Shown one piece after another: positions 28,281 through 36,813 of a stretch of 64,000 nt of DNA. Position 1 is the first letter of the stretch, and the number at the start of each line of letters is the position of its first letter. The translations under genes and the position numbers were made by a program. The DNA lies in NCBI RefSeq assembly GCF_013408175.1, contig NZ_JACBYW010000006.1:62001-126000 (forward strand), in the 5' to 3' direction. Source of the DNA: Actinopolyspora biskrensis. Its GTDB lineage: Bacteria; Actinomycetota; Actinomycetes; Mycobacteriales; Pseudonocardiaceae. The notes beneath the pieces are model-generated. The model was not told the origin of the DNA. It saw only the letters and a list, made by a program, of their open reading frames with translations, and searched no databases.

Positions 28281-29498
28281 TCAGCACCAGGCGGACACGA
28301 CCCGCAGGGTCTGTTCGGGATTGAGCCGGGGATCGCAGAGACTCGTGTACCCGCGCCCCGCCCGGTCCGGGGCCGAACCGTCGGTGACGCACTCGGTGAC
28401 GTCGTCCGGACTCGTTTCCAGGTGCAGGCCTCCCGCGACTCCGCCCTCCTCCTCGACCAGACGGCGGAAGCTCCGGACCTCGCTCATCACCGAGTCCACC
28501 AACCGGGTCTTCGACCCGTCCGCGCGGCTCACCGTGTTTCCGTGCATGGGGTCGCTCATCCAGATCACCGGGTGCCCCTCGGCACGCACCGCGCGGACCA
28601 GCGGCGGCAGCCCCTCCTCGATCACGCCCTCCCCCATGCGCGCGATCAGCGTGAGCCTGCCCGGGACGCGTTCCGGGTCGAGGGCCTCGCAGAGCTCCAC
28701 GACCTCCTCGACGGTCGCCTTGGGGCCGACCTTGCAGGCCACGGGATTGAACACCTGGGAAAGCAGCGCCACGTGAGCACCGTCCACCTGCCGGGTGCGC
28801 TCGCCGATCCAGGGCCAGTGCGTCGAGCCGAGCACCGGAAGCCCGGTCGGATCACGCCTGGTCAACGGCAACTCGTAGTCCAGCAGCAGTGCTTCGTGGC
28901 TGGTCCACACGGGCGGGTCTATGAGCGAGCCGGTGGTCGCCCCGGGCCAGCCGAGCAGGTTCATCACGTCCCGCGCTGCTCGGTATCCCCCGAGCATCCT
29001 CTCGGGGTCGGGCGTCCGGTCCTCTTCGGAGGGTTCGAGGGCGTTGACCATGTGCCCGCGGTAGACGGGCAGCCGCCTGCCCCCGACCACTTCGGTGGGG
29101 CTGGAGCGGGGTTTGCCGAACTGCCCCGCGATCCTGCCGACGCGGAGCACGGGTTCCCTGGTGCTCATCCGGAGAACACCCGCCATGGAGTCGAGCATCC
29201 CCGTCCTGCGTGCGACGTGCTCCGGGGTGCACTCGGCCGGGTCCTCGGCGCAGTCCCCCGCCTGCACGATCCGCATCTTGCCCGCGGCCACGTCGGCCAG
29301 CAGTCCACGCAGGATCCGGACGTCCACGGAGTCGACGAGGGCCGGTAATCGTGACAACCGCTCACCGACCCCGGAAACGTGCTCGGGGTCGGGCCAGTCC
29401 GGCTGTTGCTCAGCGGTGCGGGAAAGCACCGCCTCGACGAGGGACCCCGCACCGGTGTGCCCGGTTTCCAGGGGAGCCGATTTCGACGGGGAAACCAT
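28281..29498 (-). CDS. phzC: DAHP synthase, class II (PhzC-type)
   Basis: This 405-residue plant-like (type II) 3-deoxy-arabino-heptulosonate-7-phosphate synthase has the metal-site motif IVQAGDCAED near residue 75, then VGRIAGQFGKPRSSP, WIGERTRQ and KVGPKA, and DPMHGNT in the C-terminal part. It commits erythrose 4-phosphate and PEP to the shikimate pathway. In secondary clusters it bypasses feedback control. The inner ATG at 29498 is chosen; the in-frame stretch before it is Cys/Phe-rich and unlike the family. It is the first gene of the phzC-phzE operon, preceded by an AT-richer promoter region. Confidence 0.92.
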   Translation of the reverse strand: MVSPSKSAPLETGHTGAGSLVEAVLSRTAEQQPDWPDPEHVSGVGERLSRLPALVDSVDVRILRGLLADVAAGKMRIVQAGDCAEDPAECTPEHVARRTGMLDSMAGVLRMSTREPVLRVGRIAGQFGKPRSSPTEVVGGRRLPVYRGHMVNALEPSEEDRTPDPERMLGGYRAARDVMNLLGWPGATTGSLIDPPVWTSHEALLLDYELPLTRRDPTGLPVLGSTHWPWIGERTRQVDGAHVALLSQVFNPVACKVGPKATVEEVVELCEALDPERVPGRLTLIARMGEGVIEEGLPPLVRAVRAEGHPVIWMSDPMHGNTVSRADGSKTRLVDSVMSEVRSFRRLVEEEGGVAGGLHLETSPDDVTECVTDGSAPDRAGRGYTSLCDPRLNPEQTLRVVSAWC

Positions 29499-29584
29499 TT
29501 TCGACCACCTCGAAAAAGAACGAATCAGGAAACAACACAATCCATGATGACCGACCCGCTCCGGTTGGAACAATTCGAACCGGC

Positions 29585-29595
29585 CACTTTGTCAC
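29585..29595 (-). promoter_or_regulatory. GTGACAAAGTG motif upstream of phzC
   Basis: The 11-mer GTGACAAAGTG (minus strand) lies 87 bases upstream of phzC, inside the 305-base gap between phzC and the asparagine synthetase-like gene. The identical 11-mer lies upstream of the FAD oxidase operon at 34992-35002. It could be a -35-like element (GTGACA) or a regulator site. The gap also holds a terminator at 29707-29735 and otherwise no gene. Confidence 0.5.
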
Positions 29596-29706
29596 GTGGA
29601 ACCACGCGGAAGTCGGGAACGAAAAACAAATCCGAGCGCCCCGCGAAAAAACAGAAAAGAATCCTCGCACCACCGCGCGCGGACGGAGGGAGTCGTCGCG
29701 CCGAAA

Positions 29707-29735
29707 ATTCGACCCGCCGGCGCGGCGGGTCGAAT
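29707..29735 (-). terminator. Terminator hairpin after the asparagine synthetase-like gene
   Basis: A perfect 13-base stem (ATTCGACCCGCCG with its complement) and a three-base loop lie about 70 bases after the stop of the amidotransferase gene. It separates the upstream oxidase-SDR-AtaL-AsnB unit from the phzC unit. Confidence 0.75.
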
Positions 29736-29803
29736 CGGTTGGGGTACTACCGGTTCACGCGTCCCCGGAGCGGCGAACCCGCTCCGGAAGGACCGCGCGT
29801 CCT

Positions 29804-31657
29804 TCACAGCTCGACACGAACACCGTACTCGGAAACCCAGCGGTCGAACTCGGCCAACCGCTCCAGGACGGCGCGCGCACCCCACGGACCACCGACGCCG
29901 TAGGTGCCTACCGGCTCGTCGAGCAGCGCGCGGATTCCGGACTCGGAAACCAGGTCCAGCACGGGGGACCCCTCGGTGATCAGCCCTTCGACCCTTTCCC
30001 GCAACGCCAGCTCGTAATCGAGGTCCTGCGTGGACGGATAGGGGGTCTTCTTCCTGTCCAGCACCGAGTCGGGCAGGATCCCGCGCATCGCCTCCCGCAG
30101 CAGGCTCTTCTCCCTGCCGTCGAAGTTCTTCATCTCCCACGGCGTGTTGTAGACGTACTCCACGAGCCTGTGGTCGGTGAAGGGCACTCGGACCTCCAGC
30201 CCCGCGGCCATGCTGATTCGGTCCTTCCTGTCCAGCAGGAAGTTCTCCCAGCGGGTCAGGTTGAGGTAGGTCAGCTCGCGCATGCGCTCCCGGGTTCCCG
30301 TCTCGCCCTCCAGGCGCGGGACCTCCTCCAGCGCCTGCGCGTAGCGCTGCTTGACGTAGTCCTCCAGTCCCAGAGAGTCCCAGAGCCCGACCGCGCGCAG
30401 CGCACCGATCCCGCCCGCTTTCTCGAAGGGGTGGTGCCACGGGAAGGTGTCGGCCTCCACCGCCTCCTCGTCGTGGAACCAGGTGTAACCGCCGAACAGC
30501 TCGTCCGCCGCCTCACCGGACAGGGCCACCGTCATGCGCTTCCGCAGTTCGCGGCAGAGCACCAGCAGCGAGTACTCCATGTCCCCCGTGGAGACCGGGA
30601 GGTCCTGGGCACGCAACACCGACTCGCGCACTTCCGGATCGAGCACGTCCTGGTTGTCCAGTTCGACGACGACGTGCTCGGCCCCCACTCTCTCGGCGAC
30701 CTCGACGGCGAACGGAGTGTCGGGGTCGGCCCACTGCACGTTGGAGGTGAAGCTCTCGGAGAGCCCCTTGAAATCGACGGAGAAGGCCTCCACCGGGTGC
30801 TCGTGCCCCCGCTCGCGCAGGGCCCTCGCCGCCAGGGCGGTGACCGCGCTGGAGTCCATGCCCCCGGACAGCAGCGTGCCGACGGTGACGTCGGCCACGA
30901 GCTGGCGGTCCACTATGTCCTCCAGCAGCTCCCGCACCCTGCTGATCGTCGTCTCCAGGTCGTCGGTGTGCGGCCGAGCGCGCAGCTCCCAGTACGGTGA
31001 GGTGCGCCGGCCGTCGCGGCCGAAACGCACGACGGTGGCGGGACGCACCTCGTGCATACCGCGGAACACGGCGTGGCCCGGTGTCTTGACGATGCCGAAG
31101 ACCTCGCGCAGGCCGTCGGCGTCGACCACGGCCTCGGCCTCGGGGTGGGCGAGCACCGCCTTGGGCTCGGATCCGAAGAGGACGCCGTCCGAGGTGGGGT
31201 AGTAGTACAGCGGTTTGACACCCATCCTGTCCCGCACCAGCAGCAGTTCCTCGCTCCGCGGGTCCCAGACGGCCATCGCGTAGATCCCGTTGAGGCGTTC
31301 CGCGAACCCCTCACCCCACTCCAGGTAGGCGCGCAGCACGACTTCGGTGTCGGTCGCCGTCCGGAACTCGTGCCCGAGCTCCCGCAGCTCCTCCCACAGT
31401 TCGCGGTAGTTGTAGACCTCCCCGGTGTAACTGATCACGGGTTGCGAGTCGTCGCCCTCGACGGCGCGCATGGGCTGACTGCCGTTCTCCGGGTCGATGA
31501 TGGAGAGCCTGCGATGTCCGAGCAACGCGCGCGAGGAGATCCACGTTCCGTGCTCGTCGGGACCGCGGCACTCCATGGTCCCGGTCATCTCGGATATCGT
31601 TTCCGCTCGTCCGGTCAGGTCACGCTGATAACTCACCCATCCGGTAAGTCCGCACAT
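29804..31657 (-). CDS. Asparagine synthetase-like glutamine amidotransferase (PhzH-like role)
   Basis: This 617-residue protein has the N-terminal nucleophile Cys at position 2 (MCGLTGW), glutaminase motifs RRLSIIDPENGSQPM and YTGEVYNYREL, and the ATP-pyrophosphatase loop SGGMDSSAV near residue 270. It is a full AsnB architecture. Asparagine is one possible product, but in phenazine loci an AsnB homologue (PhzH, about 610 residues) amidates the ring carboxylate. Here too it sits beside phzC-phzE. Conversion of 3-hydroxyanthranilate or a product to a carboxamide is therefore the preferred inference. ATG at 31657 is fixed by the catalytic Cys. Confidence 0.85.
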   Translation of the reverse strand: MCGLTGWVSYQRDLTGRAETISEMTGTMECRGPDEHGTWISSRALLGHRRLSIIDPENGSQPMRAVEGDDSQPVISYTGEVYNYRELWEELRELGHEFRTATDTEVVLRAYLEWGEGFAERLNGIYAMAVWDPRSEELLLVRDRMGVKPLYYYPTSDGVLFGSEPKAVLAHPEAEAVVDADGLREVFGIVKTPGHAVFRGMHEVRPATVVRFGRDGRRTSPYWELRARPHTDDLETTISRVRELLEDIVDRQLVADVTVGTLLSGGMDSSAVTALAARALRERGHEHPVEAFSVDFKGLSESFTSNVQWADPDTPFAVEVAERVGAEHVVVELDNQDVLDPEVRESVLRAQDLPVSTGDMEYSLLVLCRELRKRMTVALSGEAADELFGGYTWFHDEEAVEADTFPWHHPFEKAGGIGALRAVGLWDSLGLEDYVKQRYAQALEEVPRLEGETGTRERMRELTYLNLTRWENFLLDRKDRISMAAGLEVRVPFTDHRLVEYVYNTPWEMKNFDGREKSLLREAMRGILPDSVLDRKKTPYPSTQDLDYELALRERVEGLITEGSPVLDLVSESGIRALLDEPVGTYGVGGPWGARAVLERLAEFDRWVSEYGVRVEL

Positions 31658-31732
31658 AGTATAGGCCTCTCACGAGTAATGAACCCGAGCCGAGCGAATC
31701 GACCTCGGAGAACGACGGCAGTGGGCACCGCC

Positions 31733-32197
31733 TCACTTCACGGTCGTGCAGTGTTCGACCGTGGCGTGCGCGATGGTCAGCAGGGACCCCGCGAACAGCG
31801 CGGACGTCTCCTCGAGGAACCCCGGCTCGCGCATCGCCTTCTTGTTTCCGCTCTCGGAGAGCGTGACTTCCAGGGTGAACAGGAAACCACTCCCCGACTC
31901 GGAGACCTGGTTCACCACGCGGGCCACGTCCAGCGGCTCGGTCACCTCGAAAACGAAGCGCCCGTTCGCCCCGTAGGTGACCCGTTCCACGACGCGTTCA
32001 CCGCTGCTGTACAGGATCTCGCGGAGAATTCCGTCCGAATAGCGCTCACGAACGTCGCAGGACGTGATGTAGGGAATGTAGGCGGCGGGGTTCTCCGCCT
32101 TGTCGCGCATGCTCGCCAGGAGTGATTCCCGGTTCAGCTCCACGTCCGTCCGGCCGTCGACGGCCTCCAACGGCACTGTCCAACTCAGTACGGTCAT
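31733..32197 (-). CDS. AtaL-like SRPBCC protein (DUF1857)
   Basis: This 154-residue protein looks like the DUF1857/AtaL-like branch of the START/SRPBCC superfamily. It begins with a strand TVLSWTVPLEAV, has a middle SCDVRERYSDGILREI, then repeated strands (FVFEVTEPLDVAR, GFLFTLEVTL) and a long C-terminal helix. This fold makes a deep hydrophobic pocket and often binds or cyclises aromatic intermediates, but AtaL-like proteins are poorly characterised. It lies between the AsnB-like gene (75 bases) and an SDR (81 bases), so it is probably co-transcribed. Confidence 0.65.
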   Translation of the reverse strand: MTVLSWTVPLEAVDGRTDVELNRESLLASMRDKAENPAAYIPYITSCDVRERYSDGILREILYSSGERVVERVTYGANGRFVFEVTEPLDVARVVNQVSESGSGFLFTLEVTLSESGNKKAMREPGFLEETSALFAGSLLTIAHATVEHCTTVK

Positions 32198-32278
32198 CGC
32201 AAACAGCCCCCGTCCCAGAGGAATCAGAGAAAAGGGCTCGGTACCCGCTCCGCGGGCGAGTACCGAGCCGGAACGAGC

Positions 32279-33040
32279 TCAGGCGCTGGCGCCGCCGTCG
32301 ACCACCATGTCGTGCCCGACGACGAAGCTGGCCTCGTCCGAGGCGAGCCAGAGCACGGCCGAGACGATCTCCCCCGGGTCCGCCAGCCTTCCCGCGGGAA
32401 TCCCGCCGGTGAGCCTGGCGGCGCGGTCCTCCTCCGACTCCCCGGGCAGGAAGGTCATCTTGGTCTCGGAGGCGCCGGGGCTGACGACGTTGATCCGGAT
32501 GCCGTCCTCGATGTGGTCCCTGGCCGCCGAACGGCTCATGTTGCTGACACCGGCCTTGGAGGCGACGTACGGGGCCACACCGCCGAACCGGGCGTGGTCG
32601 CCGATGTTGGAACCGGCGTTGACGATCGCCCCGCCACCGTTCTCCCTCATGTGCTCGATCTCGTACTTCATGCACAGCGCCACACCGGTGAGGTTGATGG
32701 CGATCACCGAGTGCCAGGTCTTCTCGTCCGTGTCCCCGAACGCCCCCGGCATCGGGAAGATGCCGGCGTTGTTGTGCGCGATGTCCAGGGAACCGTGCCG
32801 CTGCACCGCGGTGGCGACGCCGTTCTTCACCGACTCGGAGTCGGTGACGTCGACGTCTACCGCGCTGGCTTTCCCACCTTTTTCCTCGATCAGCTTGACG
32901 GTCTGCGCCGCTGTCTCGGCGTTGTGGTCGGCGACGACCACCGTGGCTCCCTCGGCGGCGAAGGCCAGCGCGCTCCTGCGGCCGATCCCGGACCCCGCGC
33001 CCGTGACGAAGGCGACTTTCCCATCAAAACGTGCGGTCAT
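32279..33040 (-). CDS. Short-chain dehydrogenase/reductase
   Basis: This 253-residue classical SDR has GAGSGIG cofactor motif at residues 13-19, HNNAGIF as NAG motif, a catalytic Ser in NAGSNIG and YVASK. A conserved Asp after the second strand (VVADHNAET) points to NAD rather than NADP. It is the second SDR of the locus and lies between the oxidase and the AtaL-like gene. It may oxidise or reduce a ring alcohol or quinone intermediate; the role cannot be fixed from sequence. Confidence 0.82.
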   Translation of the reverse strand: MTARFDGKVAFVTGAGSGIGRRSALAFAAEGATVVVADHNAETAAQTVKLIEEKGGKASAVDVDVTDSESVKNGVATAVQRHGSLDIAHNNAGIFPMPGAFGDTDEKTWHSVIAINLTGVALCMKYEIEHMRENGGGAIVNAGSNIGDHARFGGVAPYVASKAGVSNMSRSAARDHIEDGIRINVVSPGASETKMTFLPGESEEDRAARLTGGIPAGRLADPGEIVSAVLWLASDEASFVVGHDMVVDGGASA

Positions 33041-33144
33041 CGTTTGCTCTCCTGCTTCGTTTCGGTGACACGCTCACCTGTGGACACCGCCCGGACCACT
33101 TCCGTGACCGGCCCGGGCGGCCTTACCGCACTCGGATCCGCCCG

Positions 33145-34827
33145 CTAGGCGGAAGGCAGTCCGATCGACTGCGAGTGGCGGAAGAAATTGTTCGGATCGT
33201 ATTTCTTCTTGATCCGCTGCAACTCGGGGTAGTTCTGCTTGTAGTAGAGCTCGTGCCAGGGGATTCCCGACCCGTTGTAAGTGGGATCGGTTATGTCCAT
33301 GTCGGGGTAGTTTATGTAGCACCCGTCCGTCTGGGAGTTCGGAACCGGATATCCCCCGCTGTCCGCGAACACACCGTTGTACAGGGCCCTGCACCAGTCC
33401 ACGTTGGCCGAGTCCTCGGCCGCGTCGGACCAGAAGCTCTCGACCAGCATCTTGAACGCGGAATCACGCTGCGCCGAAGCCGTGGACTCCCGGGGAACGG
33501 AGTTTATCCGCCCACCGTAGGAGAGCAGCACCATTATGGAGGCCGGGTTGGTGTGATCGGACCGGGTCAGCTGTTCGTACATGGTCGCGATCTGGGCATC
33601 GGAGAACCCATTCTTGAGATACCCGGACTTGTACTCCCCACGCATGGTCGGATCGTTCAACGTCGGGTTGTTGGTGCCGAGCAGCCGGGCGGCGCGGTAC
33701 CAGGGCAAGCGCATCGGCTGGTAGAGCTCCGGAGCGGGGCTCATCTCCCCGACCGGTTCGGACATGGGCCGGGTCTGCACGCTCGTTCCGTCGAACAGCT
33801 TCGACAGGTAGTCCCGCAGCAGGGCATCGGCGTCGGGGTCCGTCCCGTCGACCACGGTCAGCAGCCCGGCACTTCCGTTGGCCTTGTGATTGACCATCAG
33901 AAAACTGGACAGCGAGGTACCCGCCGCGTCGGGCGAGCTGTTGTTCGCGAACCAGGTTCCGTAGTTGCGCACCATGCGCGTGAAGCTCGCCTCGTCCAGC
34001 TCCGACCAGGAAACGGACACCGCGTTCACCAGCAGGGTCTCCGGGGGGCGGGGGAGCAGTGCCCCCGGATCGGTGCCCGCGGCACCGGGTGATCTGAACC
34101 AGTAGCGGGTGATCACGCCGAAGTTTCCGCCACCACCACCGGTGTGGGCCCACCACAGGTCACGGTTCGGGTCGTCCGCATCCCTGGTGGCGACGACGGG
34201 TTTCGCCTTTCCGCTCGCGTCCACGGTGACCACCTCCACCGCGTGGAGGTGATCGACCACCAGCCCGTGCTTCCTGGACAGGAGTCCGTAACCACCACCG
34301 CTGACGTGTCCGCCGACGCCGACGGAGAAGCACATCCCTCCCGGAACGGTGACGCCCCAGATCTTGAACAGGGTCTCGTACAGCTCCAGCAGGGTGGCTC
34401 CCGCCTCCACCGCGAACGCCGACCGCTGCTGATCGAAGTGGACGTTCTTCATCTCGCTGAGGTTGATCACGACGTCGACGTCGGGGTTGTGCACGAAATC
34501 GGCGTAGCAGTGCCCCCCGCCCTGGACCGTGACGCGTTTGTTCGCGTTCACGGCCTCCTGGACGGCGCCGACCACCTGGTCGGTGGTCGCGGCCATGCGG
34601 ACGTGTTCGGGCTTGCTCCTCCAGCGCTGGTTCATCCCCCTGGTCAGGTCCGGGTAGCGCAGGTCGTCCGGGCCGATTTTGACCGGATCGAACGGTGGGG
34701 ACGCCACGCCCGCTTCGGCTGCCGCCGCGCTTTTCGAACCGGCCGTCCCCGCCGTGGCGGCGATCCCGGTCGCCGTCAGGGCACCCGCCGCTCCGGCGAG
34801 CACTCTTCTCCGATTTAAACCACTCAT
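33145..34827 (-). CDS. Secreted berberine-bridge-type FAD oxidase with Tat signal
   Basis: This 560-residue flavoprotein has a twin-arginine signal peptide (NRRRVLAG, then an Ala/Gly-rich hydrophobic stretch), so it is exported folded. The FAD-binding PCMH domain has GGGHCYADF, with the His for covalent FAD, and GGMCFSVGVGGHVSGGGYG, with the Cys for the second flavin bond. The C-terminal BBE motif reads KKKYDPNNFF. Bicovalent BBE oxidases use oxygen to oxidise phenols, amines or sugars. Location outside the cell suggests the last oxidation happens after export. ATG at 34827 follows GAGGG; it opens the oxidase-SDR-AtaL-AsnB operon. Confidence 0.88.
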   Translation of the reverse strand: MSGLNRRRVLAGAAGALTATGIAATAGTAGSKSAAAAEAGVASPPFDPVKIGPDDLRYPDLTRGMNQRWRSKPEHVRMAATTDQVVGAVQEAVNANKRVTVQGGGHCYADFVHNPDVDVVINLSEMKNVHFDQQRSAFAVEAGATLLELYETLFKIWGVTVPGGMCFSVGVGGHVSGGGYGLLSRKHGLVVDHLHAVEVVTVDASGKAKPVVATRDADDPNRDLWWAHTGGGGGNFGVITRYWFRSPGAAGTDPGALLPRPPETLLVNAVSVSWSELDEASFTRMVRNYGTWFANNSSPDAAGTSLSSFLMVNHKANGSAGLLTVVDGTDPDADALLRDYLSKLFDGTSVQTRPMSEPVGEMSPAPELYQPMRLPWYRAARLLGTNNPTLNDPTMRGEYKSGYLKNGFSDAQIATMYEQLTRSDHTNPASIMVLLSYGGRINSVPRESTASAQRDSAFKMLVESFWSDAAEDSANVDWCRALYNGVFADSGGYPVPNSQTDGCYINYPDMDITDPTYNGSGIPWHELYYKQNYPELQRIKKKYDPNNFFRHSQSIGLPSA

Positions 34828-34991
34828 CCGAATACCCTCACCCGCTAAGAACCAGATTCGACAGAAAGAATGTGGAGCTCTTCGCGCTCCCCTCATTCCC
34901 CCAGAGGCAAGTCGCCGGCGGATCCGTCGTTCCCCCGGAGATCCGACACACATCATGCGAACCCGGCTCACGTCTCGACAACCGGAGCTCC

Positions 34992-35002
34992 GCACTTTGT
35001 CA
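34992..35002 (-). promoter_or_regulatory. GTGACAAAGTG motif upstream of the FAD oxidase operon
   Basis: A second exact copy of the 11-mer found upstream of phzC lies in the 290-base divergent region between the FAD oxidase and the MFS exporter, 165 bases before the oxidase start. In both copies the motif is preceded by A(C/T). Confidence 0.5.
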
Positions 35003-35117
35003 CATCGGCGGATCGGCGGAGCGGACCTGACGAAATTGTGCGTCCTCGTTGCCGCGGCCACCAGAGTTGCGCACACTCCTCCCGGAAATCAATCGTCCGG
35101 AATTGTCGAGGTGTTCG

Positions 35118-36569
35118 ATGGCTGTGGAGTCCCGAGACGCCACCGCGTCCGAGAGGGAAGGGCGGCACGAAGCCCCGCCACGTACCAGAGCGGCCTTTTC
35201 ACTGCTGGCCACCGTGCAGATCGTGCTCATCATGGCGATCACCATGCTCTCGGTGGCCCTGCCGAGGATCGAAGCCGAGCTCGGCCTCTCGACGAGCCGG
35301 TTGACCCTGGTCAACGCCGCCTACGGCCTGTCCTTCAGTGGCCTGCTGCTGCTCGGTGGTCGCGCCGCGGACCTGTACGGACGGCGTCGGCTGTTCACCG
35401 TGGGAGTCGCTGTCTTCGGCGCGGCCTCGCTGGCCGCGGGAATCGCTCCCGGGTTCCGGACGCTGCTGGTCTCCCGCTTTCTGCAGGGAGCGGGGGCCGC
35501 GCTGGCGGCCCCGGCGGCCATGGCACTCGTCGGATCCGTCTTCCCCGAGCCGAACCGCCGTTCCCGTGCCATGGCGGTGTGGGGTGGGCTGTCCCCCATG
35601 GGCGCGGCGGTCGGCACCCTGGCCTCGGGGGCCGTGTCCACCTGGTTCTCCTGGCGCTGGACGTTCGCCATCCCCGCGGTCGTGGCGGTCGTCGCGCTGG
35701 CCCTGACCCGCGCGCTGCTTCCGGAGGGCTCGGCGGACACTCGTTCACGCCTCGACGTCAAGGGAGCGGTACTGGCGACAGCGGGTTTGACCGCGCTCAG
35801 CTACGGTCTGGTCCACGCGGCGGAGAGTCCCTGGGGTTCCCCGCCGGTGCTCGGCCCGGTCCTCCTCGGCGTGCTGCTGCTGGCACTGTTCGTCGTCCTG
35901 GAACTGCGGACTCCGGACCCGCTGCTGCCGATGGACTTCCTCCGCTCGGCCCACCGCGCTGCGGGACTGTGGGTGATCCTGGCCGGAGCGACCGGGATAT
36001 CGACCATGTTCATGCTGATGTCGCTGTACTTTCAACAGGTCGCCGGAATGTCCCCGCTGCTCACCGCGGCCGCTTTCCTGCCCTTCAGCGTTACCCTGGC
36101 CGTCGTCGGAACGACCGCGGCCCACCTGGTCAGGTGGTTCGGCGCGCGCAACGTCGTGGTCGCCGGATCGTTGCTGGCCGCGTCCGGACTCTGGCTGCTC
36201 GGCCGTGCCGAGGCCGACAGCCCCTACGCCGGTGCTCTGCTGGCCGGCCTCCTTGTGCTGCCCGTGGGGATCAGCATGATGTTCTCCGGGGGCACGGTGA
36301 CGGTCTTCTCCCGCACACGCGACGATCGTGCGGGACTCGCGGGCAGCATGGTCAACACCGCGATGGAAACGGGCCCCACGGCCGGTTTGGCGCTGCTCGT
36401 GTCCCTGGCCACCGCGCACACCAACTCGTTGGCGCTCGGAGGCGCAGGACAACGGGCGGCCGAGACGGCCGGGTACGCCTTCGCCTTCGACGTCGGTGCG
36501 GTGGCCCTGGCCTGCACGGCCGCGCTGGCGCTGTGGCTGCTCCGGGAGCCGCGGCGGCGAGACGGGTGA
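35118..36569 (+). CDS. MFS drug exporter, DHA2 type
   Basis: This 483-residue protein has about 14 hydrophobic segments, fitting the 14-helix DHA2 branch. The loop 2-3 motif GGRAADLYGRRR (motif A), LPRIEAELGLS in helix 1, and GAGAALAAPAA, which resembles motif C of antiporters, are present. It would export a small molecule in exchange for protons. Divergent position next to the secreted oxidase makes it the likely exporter for the cluster product. ATG at 35118 (after CGAGGTG) is chosen at the start of a hydrophilic leader of about 30 residues before helix 1. Confidence 0.85.
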   Translation: MAVESRDATASEREGRHEAPPRTRAAFSLLATVQIVLIMAITMLSVALPRIEAELGLSTSRLTLVNAAYGLSFSGLLLLGGRAADLYGRRRLFTVGVAVFGAASLAAGIAPGFRTLLVSRFLQGAGAALAAPAAMALVGSVFPEPNRRSRAMAVWGGLSPMGAAVGTLASGAVSTWFSWRWTFAIPAVVAVVALALTRALLPEGSADTRSRLDVKGAVLATAGLTALSYGLVHAAESPWGSPPVLGPVLLGVLLLALFVVLELRTPDPLLPMDFLRSAHRAAGLWVILAGATGISTMFMLMSLYFQQVAGMSPLLTAAAFLPFSVTLAVVGTTAAHLVRWFGARNVVVAGSLLAASGLWLLGRAEADSPYAGALLAGLLVLPVGISMMFSGGTVTVFSRTRDDRAGLAGSMVNTAMETGPTAGLALLVSLATAHTNSLALGGAGQRAAETAGYAFAFDVGAVALACTAALALWLLREPRRRDG

Positions 36570-36754
36570 GGACACGACTCCGGTTCCGGAGCGCGGTACC
36601 GGACCCACCGCAACTGACATCACGCGACGTTGTCCGAAACCGGGGAAGAAAATTGTCCGCAGCTTTCCGGAGCAGGAATCGAGCGCGAGAACACCCCGGG
36701 AGGACGCCGAACGAGAACAGCGGGGAGATCACGGCCGAATTCGTCCTCCGGGAC

Positions 36755-36783
36755 TTGACGAAGACAAAAAAGCGTCTTAACGG
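36755..36783 (+). promoter_or_regulatory. Candidate promoter upstream of transaldolase-like gene
   Basis: TTGACG at 36755-36760, a 17-base AT-rich spacer containing an A run, then TAACGG lie about 30 bases before the ATG at 36814. An inverted repeat AAGAC-N8-GTCTT overlaps it. Sequence inference only. Confidence 0.38.
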
Positions 36784-36813
36784 CCTTCGGGGACCCGCCT
36801 ATCATCGGCTCGT

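Noticed and set aside
23146-35118. Calling the cluster a phenazine cluster
   Set aside because: phzF, phzA/B and phzG, which form the phenazine ring, are not in the window, and a DhbA-like SDR offers a different route.
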